From Arthrobacter woluwensis (GTDB taxonomy: Bacteria > Actinomycetota > Actinomycetes > Actinomycetales > Micrococcaceae): a DNA stretch of 64,000 bases. The number at the start of each line of letters is the position of its first letter. The first letter of the stretch is position 1. The stretch spans positions 3,286,001 through 3,350,000 of the forward strand of contig NZ_JAUSXR010000001.1 in assembly GCF_030816155.1 (NCBI RefSeq). The letters are read 5' to 3'. The notes under the pieces are model-generated. The model saw only the letters and a list, made by a program, of their open reading frames with translations. It was not told the DNA's origin and made no database searches. A program made the position numbers and the translations under genes. Positions 28,571 through 40,929 of the stretch are shown here, piece by piece.

Positions 28571-29470
28571 ATGCACATTGGTCTGATCGGGCTCGGCAAG
28601 ATGGGCTTCAACATGCGGCAACGCCTCCGCGATGGCGGCGTGACCGTCACCGGATTCGACCGCAATCCGGAGAAGACCGACGTCGCGAGCGTGGACGAGC
28701 TCATCAAGGCGCTGCCCACCCCGCGCGTCGTCTGGGTCATGGTGCCCGCCGGTGAGATCACCGACGCGCTGATCCGCGAACTCTCCGAGAAGCTGTCCGC
28801 CGGTGATCTGGTGATCGACGGCGGCAACTCGCGCTTCACGGAAGACCAGAAGCACGCCGCGCTGCTCGCCGAGAAGGGCATCCGCTTCGTCGACTGCGGT
28901 GTGTCCGGCGGTGTCTGGGGCCTGCAGAACGGCTACGGCCTGATGGTCGGCGGCAGCGCCGAGGACGTCGAATCGGCCATGCCGGTGTTCGACGCCCTCC
29001 GTCCCGAAGGTCCCCGCGAGGACAGCTTCGTCCACGTCGGGGACGTCGGCGCAGGTCACTACGCCAAGATGGTGCACAACGGCATCGAATACGGTCTCAT
29101 GCAGGCCTACGCCGAAGGCTACGAACTGCTCGCCGCCAAGGACATCATCAAGGATGTGACCGGCACCTTCCGCGCCTGGCAGAAGGGCACCGTCGTGCGC
29201 TCCTGGCTGCTCGACCTCGCCGTCAACGCCCTCGAAGAGGACCCGGGCCTCGACAAGATCGCCGGCTGGGCCGATGACTCCGGCGAAGGCCGCTGGACCG
29301 TGGAGGAGGCGATCGCCAACGCGGTGCCCGCCCCCGCGATCACGGCGGCACTGTTCGCCCGTTTCGTCTCCCGCCAGGAGGATTCGCCCGCCATGAAGAT
29401 GGTGGCCGCCCTCCGCAACCAGTTCGGGGGCCACGCCGTCAAGCAGGCCGGCACCGACGCCCCGCAGTAG
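28571..29470 (+). CDS. gnd: 6-phosphogluconate dehydrogenase, decarboxylating (short type)
   Basis: Oxidises 6-phosphogluconate to ribulose 5-phosphate in the pentose phosphate pathway. Residues 1-20 form the Rossmann start MHIGLIGLGKMGFNM; the substrate motifs VIDGGNSRF, DCGVSGGVWG and the catalytic region GAGHYAKMVHNGIEYG follow. At 299 residues it is the short YqeC/GntZ-type enzyme, not the 470-residue form. ATG 28571 is preferred to the upstream in-frame ATG because it begins the Rossmann fold and has gaaagaag upstream. Position between dnaN and recF is conserved in actinobacteria. Confidence 0.93.
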   Translation: MHIGLIGLGKMGFNMRQRLRDGGVTVTGFDRNPEKTDVASVDELIKALPTPRVVWVMVPAGEITDALIRELSEKLSAGDLVIDGGNSRFTEDQKHAALLAEKGIRFVDCGVSGGVWGLQNGYGLMVGGSAEDVESAMPVFDALRPEGPREDSFVHVGDVGAGHYAKMVHNGIEYGLMQAYAEGYELLAAKDIIKDVTGTFRAWQKGTVVRSWLLDLAVNALEEDPGLDKIAGWADDSGEGRWTVEEAIANAVPAPAITAALFARFVSRQEDSPAMKMVAALRNQFGGHAVKQAGTDAPQ

Positions 29471-29479
29471 TCAGCCGGC

Positions 29480-30730
29480 GTGTACCTGGCGCATCTCTCG
29501 CTGACGGATTTCCGCAGTTACCCTCAGCTTGAACTCCCGCTGGAGCCGGGCGTCACCGTCCTGGTCGGGTCCAACGGCGTGGGCAAGACCAACGTGATGG
29601 AAGCCATCGGCTACCTGTCCACGCTCGGCTCGCACCGTGTCTCGTCGGACCAGCCGCTGCTTCGGTTCGGCGCCGAACAGGCGTTCATCCGGGCCAGGCT
29701 GGTCCGGGGCGAGCAGCAGGCCAGCGTGGAAGTGGAGATCAACGCCGCCAGGGCCAACCGGGCCCGCATCAACCGGGGCAACCCGGTGCGGGCCCGGGAC
29801 ATCCTGGGCCTGGTCCGTTCGGTGCTCTTCGCACCGGAGGACCTGGCCCTGGTCAAAGGGGAACCGGCCATCCGTCGCCGGTTCCTCGACGAACTGCTCG
29901 TCACGCTGGAACCCCGTCATGCGGGGACGCGCGCCGATTACGACCGGGTGCTCAAGCAGCGCAACGCCCTGCTGAAATCGGCCCGCGGCGGGCGGCTGTC
30001 CTCCGCGCAGGAAGCCACGCTGGACGTGTGGGATCACCACCTTGCCACTCGCGGCGCGGAACTCCTGCACGCCCGGCTCGCCCTGGTCCGCAGTCTGCAG
30101 CCCCATATCGACACGGCTTACGCGTCCCTCACCGACGGGTCGAAGATCGCCCGGGCGCACTACCGCTCCACGGTCGCCTTCGAGACCGAGGAAGGCGGGG
30201 CCGGCCTGCTGCTCGCTCCGGCCGCGGCGGACGACGACGGCGGCCCCGCCGTCGTCGGGATCCCCGCGGTGGAGGATGACGCGGCGCGGCTCGCCGGAGA
30301 CGACATCGCCCGGCTCACCGAACGCTACTTGCTGGCGCTGAAGGCGAGTCGGCAGCAGGAGGCCGACCGGGGCCTGACCCTCGTGGGACCACACCGCGAG
30401 GAATGGGAGCTACTCCTGGGGCAGGCGCCCGCGAAGGGCTTCGCCTCGCACGGCGAGACCTGGTCGTTCGCGCTGTCCCTGCGCCTGGCCGCTTACTACG
30501 CCCTGCTGGAGGACGACCTTTCCGGCACCCAGGCGCCCATCCTGATCCTCGATGACGTCTTCGCGGAGCTCGACGCACAGCGGAGGGCCCGGCTCGCGAC
30601 CATCGTGGCCACCGCCGAACAAGTGCTGGTCACGGCCGCGGTGGACAGCGATGTCCCTCCGGAACTGGCGGGTTCCAGGGTCCGCGTCCTGCCCGGCACG
30701 ATCCTTCCGGGAGCCGGCGATGGTGCGTGA
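29480..30730 (+). CDS. recF: DNA replication and repair protein RecF
   Basis: SMC-like ATPase that helps load RecA at gaps. The 416-residue protein starts (GTG) with [19 protein letters not shown], has Walker [10 protein letters not shown] near residue 35, the signature near [15 protein letters not shown] and Walker [13 protein letters not shown]. It begins 9 bases after gnd and overlaps the next gene by 11 bases. Confidence 0.95.
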   Translation: MYLAHLSLTDFRSYPQLELPLEPGVTVLVGSNGVGKTNVMEAIGYLSTLGSHRVSSDQPLLRFGAEQAFIRARLVRGEQQASVEVEINAARANRARINRGNPVRARDILGLVRSVLFAPEDLALVKGEPAIRRRFLDELLVTLEPRHAGTRADYDRVLKQRNALLKSARGGRLSSAQEATLDVWDHHLATRGAELLHARLALVRSLQPHIDTAYASLTDGSKIARAHYRSTVAFETEEGGAGLLLAPAAADDDGGPAVVGIPAVEDDAARLAGDDIARLTERYLLALKASRQQEADRGLTLVGPHREEWELLLGQAPAKGFASHGETWSFALSLRLAAYYALLEDDLSGTQAPILILDDVFAELDAQRRARLATIVATAEQVLVTAAVDSDVPPELAGSRVRVLPGTILPGAGDGA

Positions 30731-31280
30731 CCCCGATCCCGGCAGGCCCGGACAGGAGGGCACGCCCGAACAGGAGGGTCCGGACGCCGCGCGTGACGCC
30801 CTGCGCCGGGCTCGCCGCGCCGCAGAACTGCGGGGCGAGATCCGGAGCAAGTCCGCAGCGGGATCACTCGAGGGCCCTCGCGTCCCGAAGAAGAAAGCCC
30901 GTCCCTCCCGCGAATTCGGGCTGGGCCGGGATCCCCAGGGCGTCGGCTCGATCATGGGACGGCTCGTGGTGGACCGGGGCTGGAGCTCGCCGGTCGCGGT
31001 GGGATCGGTGGTCAGTCAGTGGCCGTCCTTCGTGGGGCCGGAGGTCGCCGCGCATTGCCAGGCGACCGGATTCGCGGGCACGACCCTGACGGTGCGCTGC
31101 GATTCCACGGCCTGGGCGGCCAATATGCGTCTGCTGCGACCCAGCCTCCTGGAGAAGTTCCGGACCGAAGTGGGGCCGGGGATCGTGACGGTGATCGAGA
31201 TCCACGGGCCCAATCCTCCGTCCTGGAAGAAGGGGCGCCGGAGTGTGCCCGGACGGGGTCCGCGTGACACGTACGGGTGA
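30720..31280 (+). CDS. dciA: DUF721 / DciA-family protein, likely replicative helicase loader
   Basis: A 186-residue protein of the DUF721 family, known as DciA, the ancestral loader of DnaB helicase in bacteria lacking DnaC/DnaI. The disordered, charged N-terminus (about 80 residues) is followed by the core ending [30 protein letters not shown] 30720 lies inside the last codons of recF (11-base overlap), showing translational coupling. Position between recF and gyrB is the standard actinobacterial one. Confidence 0.9.
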   Translation: MVRDPDPGRPGQEGTPEQEGPDAARDALRRARRAAELRGEIRSKSAAGSLEGPRVPKKKARPSREFGLGRDPQGVGSIMGRLVVDRGWSSPVAVGSVVSQWPSFVGPEVAAHCQATGFAGTTLTVRCDSTAWAANMRLLRPSLLEKFRTEVGPGIVTVIEIHGPNPPSWKKGRRSVPGRGPRDTYG

Positions 31281-31640
31281 AACGCTCCACGGCCTCCAGG
31301 AGCTCTGAACGCCCCGTATGCCGTATCCCGGGCCATCCAAGAGCCCTCCGAGAGCGCCAGGAGCCCGTTGCGGGCCGGTCAGGGCAGTTTTTCTTCGCCA
31401 GGAGTGTCCCAGAATCAGGAATCGTTCAGTTCTAAAGGGTAGAATGAACGGTGAGGCTCAGAGCGCCGCTTCGTGACGGATCCGGCGCTCGATCCATGTC
31501 CCGGGACCGCACCGGCGGTGCCTCACGCCGGAGGACCCATGGAACGAGCACCACACACGTCAGCCCGTTCACGTCAGCCCACCGCCGCGGCGGATGACTG
31601 GCCGAGCACGCTTTAAGAGCAACGAAGGAAAGACACGCCT
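31281..31640 (+). promoter_or_regulatory. gyrB upstream region with inverted repeat over a candidate -10
   Basis: No gene in this 360-base gap. A near-perfect inverted repeat (cgttcagttcta at 31423-31434, tagaatgaacg at 31440-31450, one bulged base) overlaps tagaat at 31440-31445, which resembles a -10 hexamer. It could be the regulated gyrBA promoter. The ribosome-binding site gaaggaaag precedes gyrB. Confidence 0.45.
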
Positions 31641-33695
31641 GTGGCCATTGAGAACGCCGAACACCCAGACGCCGATCCGCAGCCGGAAAGCGGATTGTCC
31701 GCCACCACGCAGCGCGACTACGGCGCCAGTGACATCACCGTCCTTGAAGGTCTGGAAGCCGTCCGCAAACGGCCCGGCATGTACATCGGCTCGACCGGCC
31801 CCCGCGGTCTGCACCACCTGGTCTACGAAGTCGTGGACAACTCGGTGGATGAGGCCCTGGCCGGGTACTGCTCCCACATCGAGGTGGTGCTCCAGGCAGA
31901 CGGCGGCGTCAGCGTGGTGGACGACGGCCGTGGCATCCCCGTGGACATCCACCCCACCGAGGGCAAGCCGACGGTGGAAGTGGTCATGACCATCCTGCAC
32001 GCCGGCGGCAAGTTCGGTGGCGGCGGCTACTCCGTCTCCGGTGGTCTGCACGGCGTGGGCATCTCCGTGGTGAACGCGCTGTCCCGCCGCGTGGACACCG
32101 TGGTCCGTCGTCAGGGTCACGCCTGGCGCATGTCCTTCGCCGACGGCGGCAAGCCCATGGGCCCGCTGGTCGAGGGCGAGGAGACCGTGGAGACGGGCAC
32201 CACCCAGACCTTCTACCCGGACCCCGAGATCTTCGAGACCACCGAGTTCGATTTCGAGACCCTCCGTGCCCGCTTCCAGCAGATGGCGTTCCTGAACAAG
32301 GGCCTGCGCATCACGCTGACGGATGAGCGCGAGATCGAGACGCCCGACGAGGACCTGGACCTCGATCACCTCAATGAGGCGGAGAGCGGTCCCCGGACCG
32401 TGGTCTACCAGTACGACAACGGTCTTCTGGACTACGTGACCCACCTCAACAAGAGCAAGAAGACCGAGCTGGTCCACCCGGACGTGATCTCCCTCGCGAC
32501 CGAGGACACGGACAAGCAGATCTCGCTCGAAATGGCGATGCAGTGGACCACGGCATACTCCGAGAGCGTCCACACCTACGCCAACACCATCAACACGCAT
32601 GAGGGCGGCACGCACGAGGAGGGTTTCCGCGCTGCGCTGACCACCCTCATCAACCGCTACGCCCGCGAGAAGAACATCATCAAGGAGAAGGACGACAACC
32701 TCACCGGTGATGACATCCGTGAAGGCCTGACCGCCGTCATCTCCGTGAAGCTCTCCGAACCGCAGTTCGAAGGACAGACCAAGACCAAGCTCGGCAACTC
32801 CGAGGCCAAGGGCTTCGTGCAGCGTGCCGTGACCGAGGAGCTCGGCGACTGGCTGGAGCGCAACCCCGGCCCCGCGCGGGACATCATCCGGAAGGCGATC
32901 AACGCCGCCCAGGCACGTCTCGCGGCCCGGAAGGCCCGTGACAACGCCCGACGGAAGAGCCCGCTGGAGTCCTTCGGCATGCCCGGCAAGCTCTCCGACT
33001 GCTCCTCCAAGGACCCGTCGCGCTGCGAGGTGTACATCGTGGAGGGTGACTCCGCAGGTGGTTCCGCCAAGCGCGGCCGCAACCCGGAGACCCAGGCGAT
33101 CCTGCCCCTGCGCGGAAAGATCCTGAACGTCGAGCGTGCCCGCCTGGACAAGGCTCTCGGCAACGCCGAAGTGCAGTCGATGATCACGGCGTTCGGCGCC
33201 GGCATCGGCGAGGACTTCGACCTCGAGAAGCTGCGGTACCACAAGATCGTGCTCATGGCCGATGCCGATGTGGACGGCCAGCACATCACCACGCTGCTCA
33301 TGACCCTGTTGTTCCGCTACATGCGGCCGCTCATCGAGAACGGTTACGTCTACCTGGCGCAGCCGCCGCTGTACCGCATCAAGTGGTCCAACGCGACGCA
33401 CGACTACGTCTACAGCGACGCCGAACGTGACGCCGCGCTGGTCAAGGGCCAGGCCGAGAACAAGCGCCTGCCCAAGGAGAACGGCATCCAGCGCTACAAG
33501 GGTCTCGGCGAGATGGACTACACCGAGCTCTGGGACACGACCATGGACCCTGACCGCCGCACGCTGCTGCAGGTCACCATGGATGACGCCCTCGCCGCGG
33601 ACCAGGTGTTCTCGGTCCTCATGGGCGAGGATGTCGAATCCCGCCGTAACTTCATCCAGCAGAACGCCAAGGACGTCAGGTTCCTGGACATCTAG
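31641..33695 (+). CDS. gyrB: DNA gyrase subunit B
   Basis: ATPase subunit of gyrase, 684 residues. The GHKL ATP-binding site includes VDNSVDEAL and VSGGLHGVG; the TOPRIM domain has EGDSAGGSA and the metal-binding DADVDGQH; it closes with the standard [11 protein letters not shown]. Start is GTG 31641. gyrA follows 79 bases downstream. Confidence 0.97.
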   Translation: MAIENAEHPDADPQPESGLSATTQRDYGASDITVLEGLEAVRKRPGMYIGSTGPRGLHHLVYEVVDNSVDEALAGYCSHIEVVLQADGGVSVVDDGRGIPVDIHPTEGKPTVEVVMTILHAGGKFGGGGYSVSGGLHGVGISVVNALSRRVDTVVRRQGHAWRMSFADGGKPMGPLVEGEETVETGTTQTFYPDPEIFETTEFDFETLRARFQQMAFLNKGLRITLTDEREIETPDEDLDLDHLNEAESGPRTVVYQYDNGLLDYVTHLNKSKKTELVHPDVISLATEDTDKQISLEMAMQWTTAYSESVHTYANTINTHEGGTHEEGFRAALTTLINRYAREKNIIKEKDDNLTGDDIREGLTAVISVKLSEPQFEGQTKTKLGNSEAKGFVQRAVTEELGDWLERNPGPARDIIRKAINAAQARLAARKARDNARRKSPLESFGMPGKLSDCSSKDPSRCEVYIVEGDSAGGSAKRGRNPETQAILPLRGKILNVERARLDKALGNAEVQSMITAFGAGIGEDFDLEKLRYHKIVLMADADVDGQHITTLLMTLLFRYMRPLIENGYVYLAQPPLYRIKWSNATHDYVYSDAERDAALVKGQAENKRLPKENGIQRYKGLGEMDYTELWDTTMDPDRRTLLQVTMDDALAADQVFSVLMGEDVESRRNFIQQNAKDVRFLDI

Positions 33696-33774
33696 GTGAG
33701 CCGGCGACGGCGGCCGAGTGCCGCCGTCGTGCGCCTGATCCGGAACTGATCAACGTGAAACGAAAGACGGAACG

Positions 33775-36440
<2,666 letters not shown>

Positions 36441-36444
<4 letters not shown>

Positions 36445-37241
36445 GCCCCTCGAACTCGAGCCCCTTTGAGAGCCGACCGACGAAGGACGAAGGCTCCGCG
36501 AACCCATCGGGCGGCTCCGGCGACAAGAGTGGCCAGACCTCCCGCCCGGCGGCTTCCCCCTTCGAGGCCCCGCAGCAGCCGAAGCCTCAGGCCAAGCCCG
36601 CCGCGGACCAGCAGCGCCAGGCTCCCGCCTCGCGCCCGGCTCCGGCCGTGAGCAAGTCTCCCGTCCCCGGCGCCACCGGTGCGGCGACGCAGGGTTCGGC
36701 TCCGGCCGGCTCGGCGAACGCCTCCCGTCCGGCCGAGGCACGTCCGGCGCAGGGAGGTCCCGCCCAGGGCCGTCCTGCCCAGGCCCGTCCCGCTCAGGCG
36801 CGTCCTGCTCAGGCTCCTGCGGGTCCGGCTGCTTCCGCCGCCACCGCGGGGCTCGTGAAGCCCGCGCCCAAGGCGAAGGTGCGCCGCGCCAAGCTCATGA
36901 TCAGCAAGGTCGACCCGTGGTCGGTCCTGAAGATGTCCTTCCTGCTCTCCGTGGCGCTGGGCATCGTGACCGTGGTGGCCGCACTGGTCCTGTGGACCGT
37001 GCTGGACCTGACCGGCATCTTCAACCAGGTGAACAAGCTCGTGGGTGACGTGGCCGGCAGCGAAAGCGGCGGCTTCGACCTCCGGAAGGTCGCCTCGCTC
37101 GGCCAGGTGGTCTCCTTCTCCACGATCATCGCCGTGGTGAACGTCGTGCTCCTGACGGCCATCTCGACGCTGTCCGCCGTGCTGTACAACCTCGCCGCCA
37201 CCCTGGTGGGCGGCGTGGGCGTCACGCTCACGGACGACTGA
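36441..37241 (+). CDS. DUF3566 membrane protein
   Basis: A 266-residue protein with about 150 disordered Pro/Ala/Gln-rich residues, including repeats such as [10 protein letters not shown], followed by two membrane helices ([20 protein letters not shown] and [20 protein letters not shown]) flanking a loop with [10 protein letters not shown]. This is the DUF3566 family found directly after gyrA in actinobacteria. GTG 36441 overlaps the gyrA stop by four bases. Role unknown; conservation next to gyrA suggests a link to the origin region or envelope. Confidence 0.88.
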
Positions 37242-37267
37242 ACGACCCCTTCGAGGGCCAGCCTCTG

Positions 37268-37305
37268 ATCGGCCGGGACACCGTGTGGACGGTGTCCCGG
37301 CCGAT
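37268..37305 (+). terminator. Hairpin terminator after the gyrBA-DUF3566 unit
   Basis: Perfect 17-bp stem with a 4-base loop (gtgg), followed by a weak T stretch. It separates the gyrase operon from tRNA-Ile. Confidence 0.75.
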
Positions 37306-37372
37306 TTGGATTGGGCAGGGAAGTCCTGTAAAGTCTTATCTCGGCCCGATCGAGGAGACTCGTGGGCTGTGG

Positions 37373-37446
37373 GGGCGTATAGCTCAGGCGGTTAGAGCGC
37401 TTCGCTGATAACGAAGAGGTCCCAGGTTCAAGTCCTGGTACGCCCA
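37373..37446 (+). tRNA. tRNA-Ile (anticodon GAT)
   Basis: 74-nt cloverleaf. Acceptor gggcgta pairs with tacgccc; the anticodon loop is ctgataa (GAT at 37407-37409) on a cttcg/cgaag stem; T-loop ttcaagt. CCA is not encoded. Located between gyrA and tRNA-Ala as in most actinobacteria. Confidence 0.97.
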
Positions 37447-37476
37447 CGGAACACCGAGTTCACGGAACGAGGCACC

Positions 37477-37594
37477 ATGAAGAAATTTGCTCGTCATCGC
37501 ACTGGCAGTCGCTTCCGTGGTCATCGTGAAGAAGGCCCGGGAGTCCGAAGCCCAGAAGGGTGCCTGGAAGCAAGGAACCGATTCGGTTTCCTGA
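37477..37594 (+). CDS. DLW-39 family small protein (frameshifted)
   Basis: Between the two tRNAs lies a short gene whose frame breaks at the ttt run 37486-37488. With one T removed it reads MKKLLVIALAVASVVIVKKA followed by a charged tail ending QGTDSVS: 38 residues with one membrane helix at the N-terminus. This matches the DLW-39 family of very small actinobacterial membrane proteins in the same place; the namesake DLW triplet is GAW here. Function unknown. Confidence 0.8.
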
Positions 37595-37604
37595 CCGGGA
37601 TTCT

Positions 37605-37680
37605 GGGGGCATGGCGCAATTGGTAGCGCACCTGCTTTGCAAGCAGGGGGTTAGGGGTTCGAGTCCCCTTGCCTCCACCA
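37605..37680 (+). tRNA. tRNA-Ala (anticodon TGC)
   Basis: Acceptor gggggca pairs with tgcctcc (one G-T pair). The anticodon loop is tttgcaa on a cctgc/gcagg stem, anticodon TGC at 37638-37640. The terminal CCA is encoded (37678-37680). Confidence 0.97.
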
Positions 37681-37683
37681 TCA

Positions 37684-37716
37684 CAAAAGGATCGTCGCAA
37701 GACGGTCCTTTTGTTT
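37684..37716 (+). terminator. Terminator after tRNA-Ala
   Basis: Stem aaaaggatcgtc / gacggtcctttt with a short loop, followed by gttttg. Ends the tRNA-Ile/DLW-39/tRNA-Ala unit. Confidence 0.8.
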
Positions 37717-37747
37717 TGCCCCCACGACGACGGCGGAAGGCTGAGGC

Positions 37748-38644
37748 ATGAACGCACTGATGGCCACGCTGGGCATCCTCGGAGTCTCCGCCTCGGGGCC
37801 GCTGGTCTCCGCGACACTCGCGGGCACCACGGTCGGAGCGATCGCCATCGCCTTCTGGCGCAACGCGATCGCCGCCGTCGTGATGGGGGCTCCCGAACTG
37901 GCACGCCGCCCGCAGTCGTTCACCCGCGTGAGCCGCCGTTCCCTCGTGTGGAGCGGCGTCGCGGGGATCGCCTTGGCGTTCCACTTCGTCTGCTTCTTCT
38001 ACTCGCTCGAACTGACCAGCGTGGCCGCCTCCACCGCGCTCGTCTGCCTGCAGTCGGCCTGGATCGCCCTCATCCAGCTGTTCCGCGGCACGAAGCACTC
38101 CTGGCACGTCCTGGCGGGGCTGGGGATCTCGTTCCTGGGAGTCGTGGCGATCACGGGTTTCGACCTGGGGTCGTCCCCTCAGGCGCTGTGGGGTGACATC
38201 CTGGCGATCCTGGGCGGCATCCTGGCGGGCGTGTACACGCTGGCCGGCAGCAAGGCGCGGGAGGACATGACGACGGGCGCCTACACGGGCATCTGCTACG
38301 CATTCTGCGCCCTGGTGGTCCTGGTGCTGGCACTCGTGGGGCGGCAGCCGCTGGTCGGGTTCGAGCTCAACGGGTGGCTCGGCATCCTGGCCATCACGGT
38401 GGCCGCGCAGCTGCTGGGCCACACCTCGCTGAACTACTTGGTGGGGCACATGAGCGCGCTCGTGGTGTCCATGCTGGTGCTGCTGGAGATCCCCGGAGCG
38501 GCGATCCTGGCGGCGGTGTTCCTCCACGAGGTGCTGCCGGCCGGGACCTACGCGGGCCTGGCCCTCATCATCGCCGGCCTCGCGGTCGTCATCGCGGGTC
38601 AGCGCGGCAAACGGGAGAAGCTCGCGGAAGCCCCGATCGACTGA
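37748..38644 (+). CDS. EamA/DMT family transporter
   Basis: A 298-residue drug/metabolite transporter with ten predicted helices arranged as two EamA repeats. The start is MNALMATLGILGVSASGPLV and the second repeat contains GDILAILGGILAGVYTLAGS. Substrates of such carriers range from amino acids to nucleobases and cannot be assigned here. The gene stands alone, convergent with the glycosyltransferase. Confidence 0.87.
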   Translation: MNALMATLGILGVSASGPLVSATLAGTTVGAIAIAFWRNAIAAVVMGAPELARRPQSFTRVSRRSLVWSGVAGIALAFHFVCFFYSLELTSVAASTALVCLQSAWIALIQLFRGTKHSWHVLAGLGISFLGVVAITGFDLGSSPQALWGDILAILGGILAGVYTLAGSKAREDMTTGAYTGICYAFCALVVLVLALVGRQPLVGFELNGWLGILAITVAAQLLGHTSLNYLVGHMSALVVSMLVLLEIPGAAILAAVFLHEVLPAGTYAGLALIIAGLAVVIAGQRGKREKLAEAPID

Positions 38645-38704
38645 CGCCGCCTCGACTGACGTCGCCGGGCGGGCGGAGGCGCGGCAGGCGAGGCCCGCGG
38701 CGTC

Positions 38705-39535
38705 CTAGAGCCCGCCGCGCTCCGGAACGGCCGCCGTCGCGCTGTGGATGGCGCGGAGGATCTTCGCCGGGAAGTAGACCGAGTAGAACACCACCATGGG
38801 CGCCTTCAGGGCGATCTTCTTGATGTTATGCGCCTTGTAGGTGCGGTCGAAGCGGGTCACGTAGTAGCTGTAGTCCCGGGGCGAATCCTCGAGGCGCCGC
38901 GCGGACATCCCCGAGACCATGGTGGGGACGTACTGGACGCGGAGGCTGTGCTCGGCCAGATGCAGTGAGAGATCGATGTCCTCGTGCATCTCGTCCTTCT
39001 CATCCAGGCACGTCTCGGAGCGGATGATCTCCCAGGCACTCTTGCGCAGGGCCATGTTGGAGCCGAAGAGGAAGTGGTACTCGTGGCGGGCCAGCCGCAG
39101 CATGAGCTGCCGCATCCGGTCGTCGGCCTTCTGGCCCCAGCGGCGCAGCGGCATGTCGTAGTAGAGCACGGGACCGGTGGCCGCCTGCACGGTGGGGTCC
39201 AGGAAGGCGTTCTGCACCTGTTCGACCCATTCGGGCTCCAGGACGGAGTCGGCGTCGATCCGGCCGAGCACTTCACCGCTGCCGTAGTCGAGCCCGGCAT
39301 TGCGGGTGGGGATCAGCCCCTGGGCGTCATTCTGCGCGACCAGGTGGATGGGCGATTCGGGGTATTCCAGCTGCATGGAGCGGACGATCTCCGCCGTCCG
39401 GTCCGTGGACTTGTTGTCCACCACGATGATCTCGTGAGCGGGGGAACTCTGATAGATGGCCGCCGTCAGGCACTGGCGGATGACGCTTTCCTCGTTGTAG
39501 GCGGGGATCACGATCGACACACTGGGCCGGTTCAC
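38705..39535 (-). CDS. Glycosyltransferase family 2
   Basis: A 276-residue GT-A enzyme. It opens with SVSIVIPAYNEESVIRQCL, followed by IIVVDNKSTDRTAEI and the metal-binding LGRIDADSVLEP (DxD). The acceptor half has DEMHEDIDLSLHL. A hydrophobic stretch near the C-terminus (APMVVFYSVYFPAKIL) may associate with the membrane. GTG at 39535. The sugar transferred is not evident; a role in envelope glycolipid or polysaccharide synthesis is likely. Confidence 0.88.
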   Translation of the reverse strand: MNRPSVSIVIPAYNEESVIRQCLTAAIYQSSPAHEIIVVDNKSTDRTAEIVRSMQLEYPESPIHLVAQNDAQGLIPTRNAGLDYGSGEVLGRIDADSVLEPEWVEQVQNAFLDPTVQAATGPVLYYDMPLRRWGQKADDRMRQLMLRLARHEYHFLFGSNMALRKSAWEIIRSETCLDEKDEMHEDIDLSLHLAEHSLRVQYVPTMVSGMSARRLEDSPRDYSYYVTRFDRTYKAHNIKKIALKAPMVVFYSVYFPAKILRAIHSATAAVPERGGL

Positions 39536-39594
39536 TCAGTCCTCGATTTCCAAAACACGGATGCGCCCGATGGGGCTTGATCCCCTCAAACATA

Positions 39595-39636
39595 GCAAGA
39601 CGCCCCGCCGGCTGGTCTGCCGACGGGGCGTCTTGC
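39595..39636 (-). terminator. Hairpin terminator between two minus-strand genes
   Basis: 13-bp perfect arms (gcaagacgccccg and complement) with a 16-base loop. It lies after the stop of the helical membrane-protein gene at 39658 and before the glycosyltransferase start. Confidence 0.75.
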
Positions 39637-39657
39637 GGTGAAACGTGGTGTGGAAGG

Positions 39658-40710
39658 CTACTTGCCGTCCGTGGAGTCCTTCACCTCGGAGGCGGCTTCA
39701 TCGGCCTTGTCCTTGGCTTCCTCGACCTTCGCCTTGCCCGCTTCGGCGGTCTTCTGGCTGGCCTCGTGGATCTTCTCGGCTGCCCGGCGTGCCGTGGTGC
39801 GGGCGCGTTCGCTGACATCGGAAGCGGAGCCGGAGACCTTCTCCGCGGTCTCCTCCACAGCGGCCTTGGCCTCCTTCACACCGGCTTCGGCGGCTTCGCC
39901 GGTCTTCTCCGCGACGTGCTGGGCCTTGGAGGCGACCTTCTCACCGGCGTCCTTGACGGCCTCGACGACGGCGGGTGCGCTGTGTGCGGGGCCGGAGGAC
40001 TGGGCAGGGCGGTCCTGAGGACGGTCCGCCGGGACCTTCCACGGATCCTGCGTGGGGCGCGAGGCCTTCCAGACGGCCACGCCGGCCGCGACCGCGGCGC
40101 CGATCACCGCGACGACCAGAAGGCCCTTCTTCTTGCCCTTCTTCGGCTTGGCCAGCTGCTGGTTCGCGGCTTCCGCGGCGGCCGAGGCGATCTGGCGACC
40201 CTGCTGGCCGAGTTCGGAGGCCTGCTCCTGCAACTGGTTGACCACGGGGGAATCGGCGAAGCGGCGGGCAACGGCGTCGATCTGCTCCGGAGCCTGCTCC
40301 AGGCCGTGATGGACGGCGTCGGAGGCCTTGCCGAGCTGCTCCGAGATCAGGGGAAGGTATTCACCCACCACCTTGTCCCGGGCGGTGGCGAGAGCCGGGG
40401 TGGTCTTGTCCAGGGCTTCCTGGATCCGCGGGCTGGCCTCCTCCACGGCGTCGTGGATCTTGGGGCCGAGGTGGGCCAGGCCCTCCTGAAGGCGGGGGGT
40501 CACGGTCGCGACGCCGTCGGCCAGGTTGTGGGCCGCGCTCTTGAGGCCGTCCTGGATCTTCGGCGAGGCCGTTTCGATGCCCTGCTGGATGCGGGGAACA
40601 GCCCAGTTCACGGCGGCTTCGACACGCGGCGCCGCCCAGTCACGGGCCTGTTCGATGCCCTGCGTCACGCCCTGCTCAAGGTCCCGTGCGGAATTGACGG
40701 TCTTTTTCAT
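39658..40710 (-). CDS. Ala/Lys/Glu-rich helical membrane-anchored protein, unknown
   Basis: A 350-residue protein that looks almost wholly helical. Residues 1-200 carry repeats of 11-20 residues resembling IQEALDKTTPALATARDK, as in LEA/apolipoprotein-like amphipathic proteins. A membrane helix (KKGLLVVAVIGAAVAAGVAV) lies near residue 200, preceded by KPKKGKK, and the C-terminal 120 residues are highly charged (EKTGEAAEAGVKEAKAAVEE). ATG 40710 has aggaggcacc before it and is preferred over a longer frame. No family recognised; a membrane-stress or surface-organising role is a guess. Confidence 0.7.
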   Translation of the reverse strand: MKKTVNSARDLEQGVTQGIEQARDWAAPRVEAAVNWAVPRIQQGIETASPKIQDGLKSAAHNLADGVATVTPRLQEGLAHLGPKIHDAVEEASPRIQEALDKTTPALATARDKVVGEYLPLISEQLGKASDAVHHGLEQAPEQIDAVARRFADSPVVNQLQEQASELGQQGRQIASAAAEAANQQLAKPKKGKKKGLLVVAVIGAAVAAGVAVWKASRPTQDPWKVPADRPQDRPAQSSGPAHSAPAVVEAVKDAGEKVASKAQHVAEKTGEAAEAGVKEAKAAVEETAEKVSGSASDVSERARTTARRAAEKIHEASQKTAEAGKAKVEEAKDKADEAASEVKDSTDGK

Positions 40711-40929
40711 GGTGCCTCCTAGCATCAACACTTCCTGTGGAGTGAAGCCCGTCAGTCCCATGACGGCGACCGGCAGGCACTCTGCAGTGCTTGGTGTCCT
40801 TAGCAATCAGCCTAGTTGCATTTCCTGATGTGCGGCTATGTGGAATGTATCGCGGCGCAAGATTTCACCCACCGCAGAACCCGGCCCGCGTCCAGGACCC
40901 CTTCAGCGCTGCGTGGGAGAATCGGGGGT

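Noticed and set aside
33745..33765. Half parS-like sequence (caacgtgaaacg) before gyrA
   Set aside because: Only one half-site matches; not counted as parS.
39577..40722. 381-codon plus-strand frame opposite the helical protein
   Set aside because: Shadow frame, Leu/Gly-rich; the minus frame has a good ribosome-binding site and protein-like repeats.
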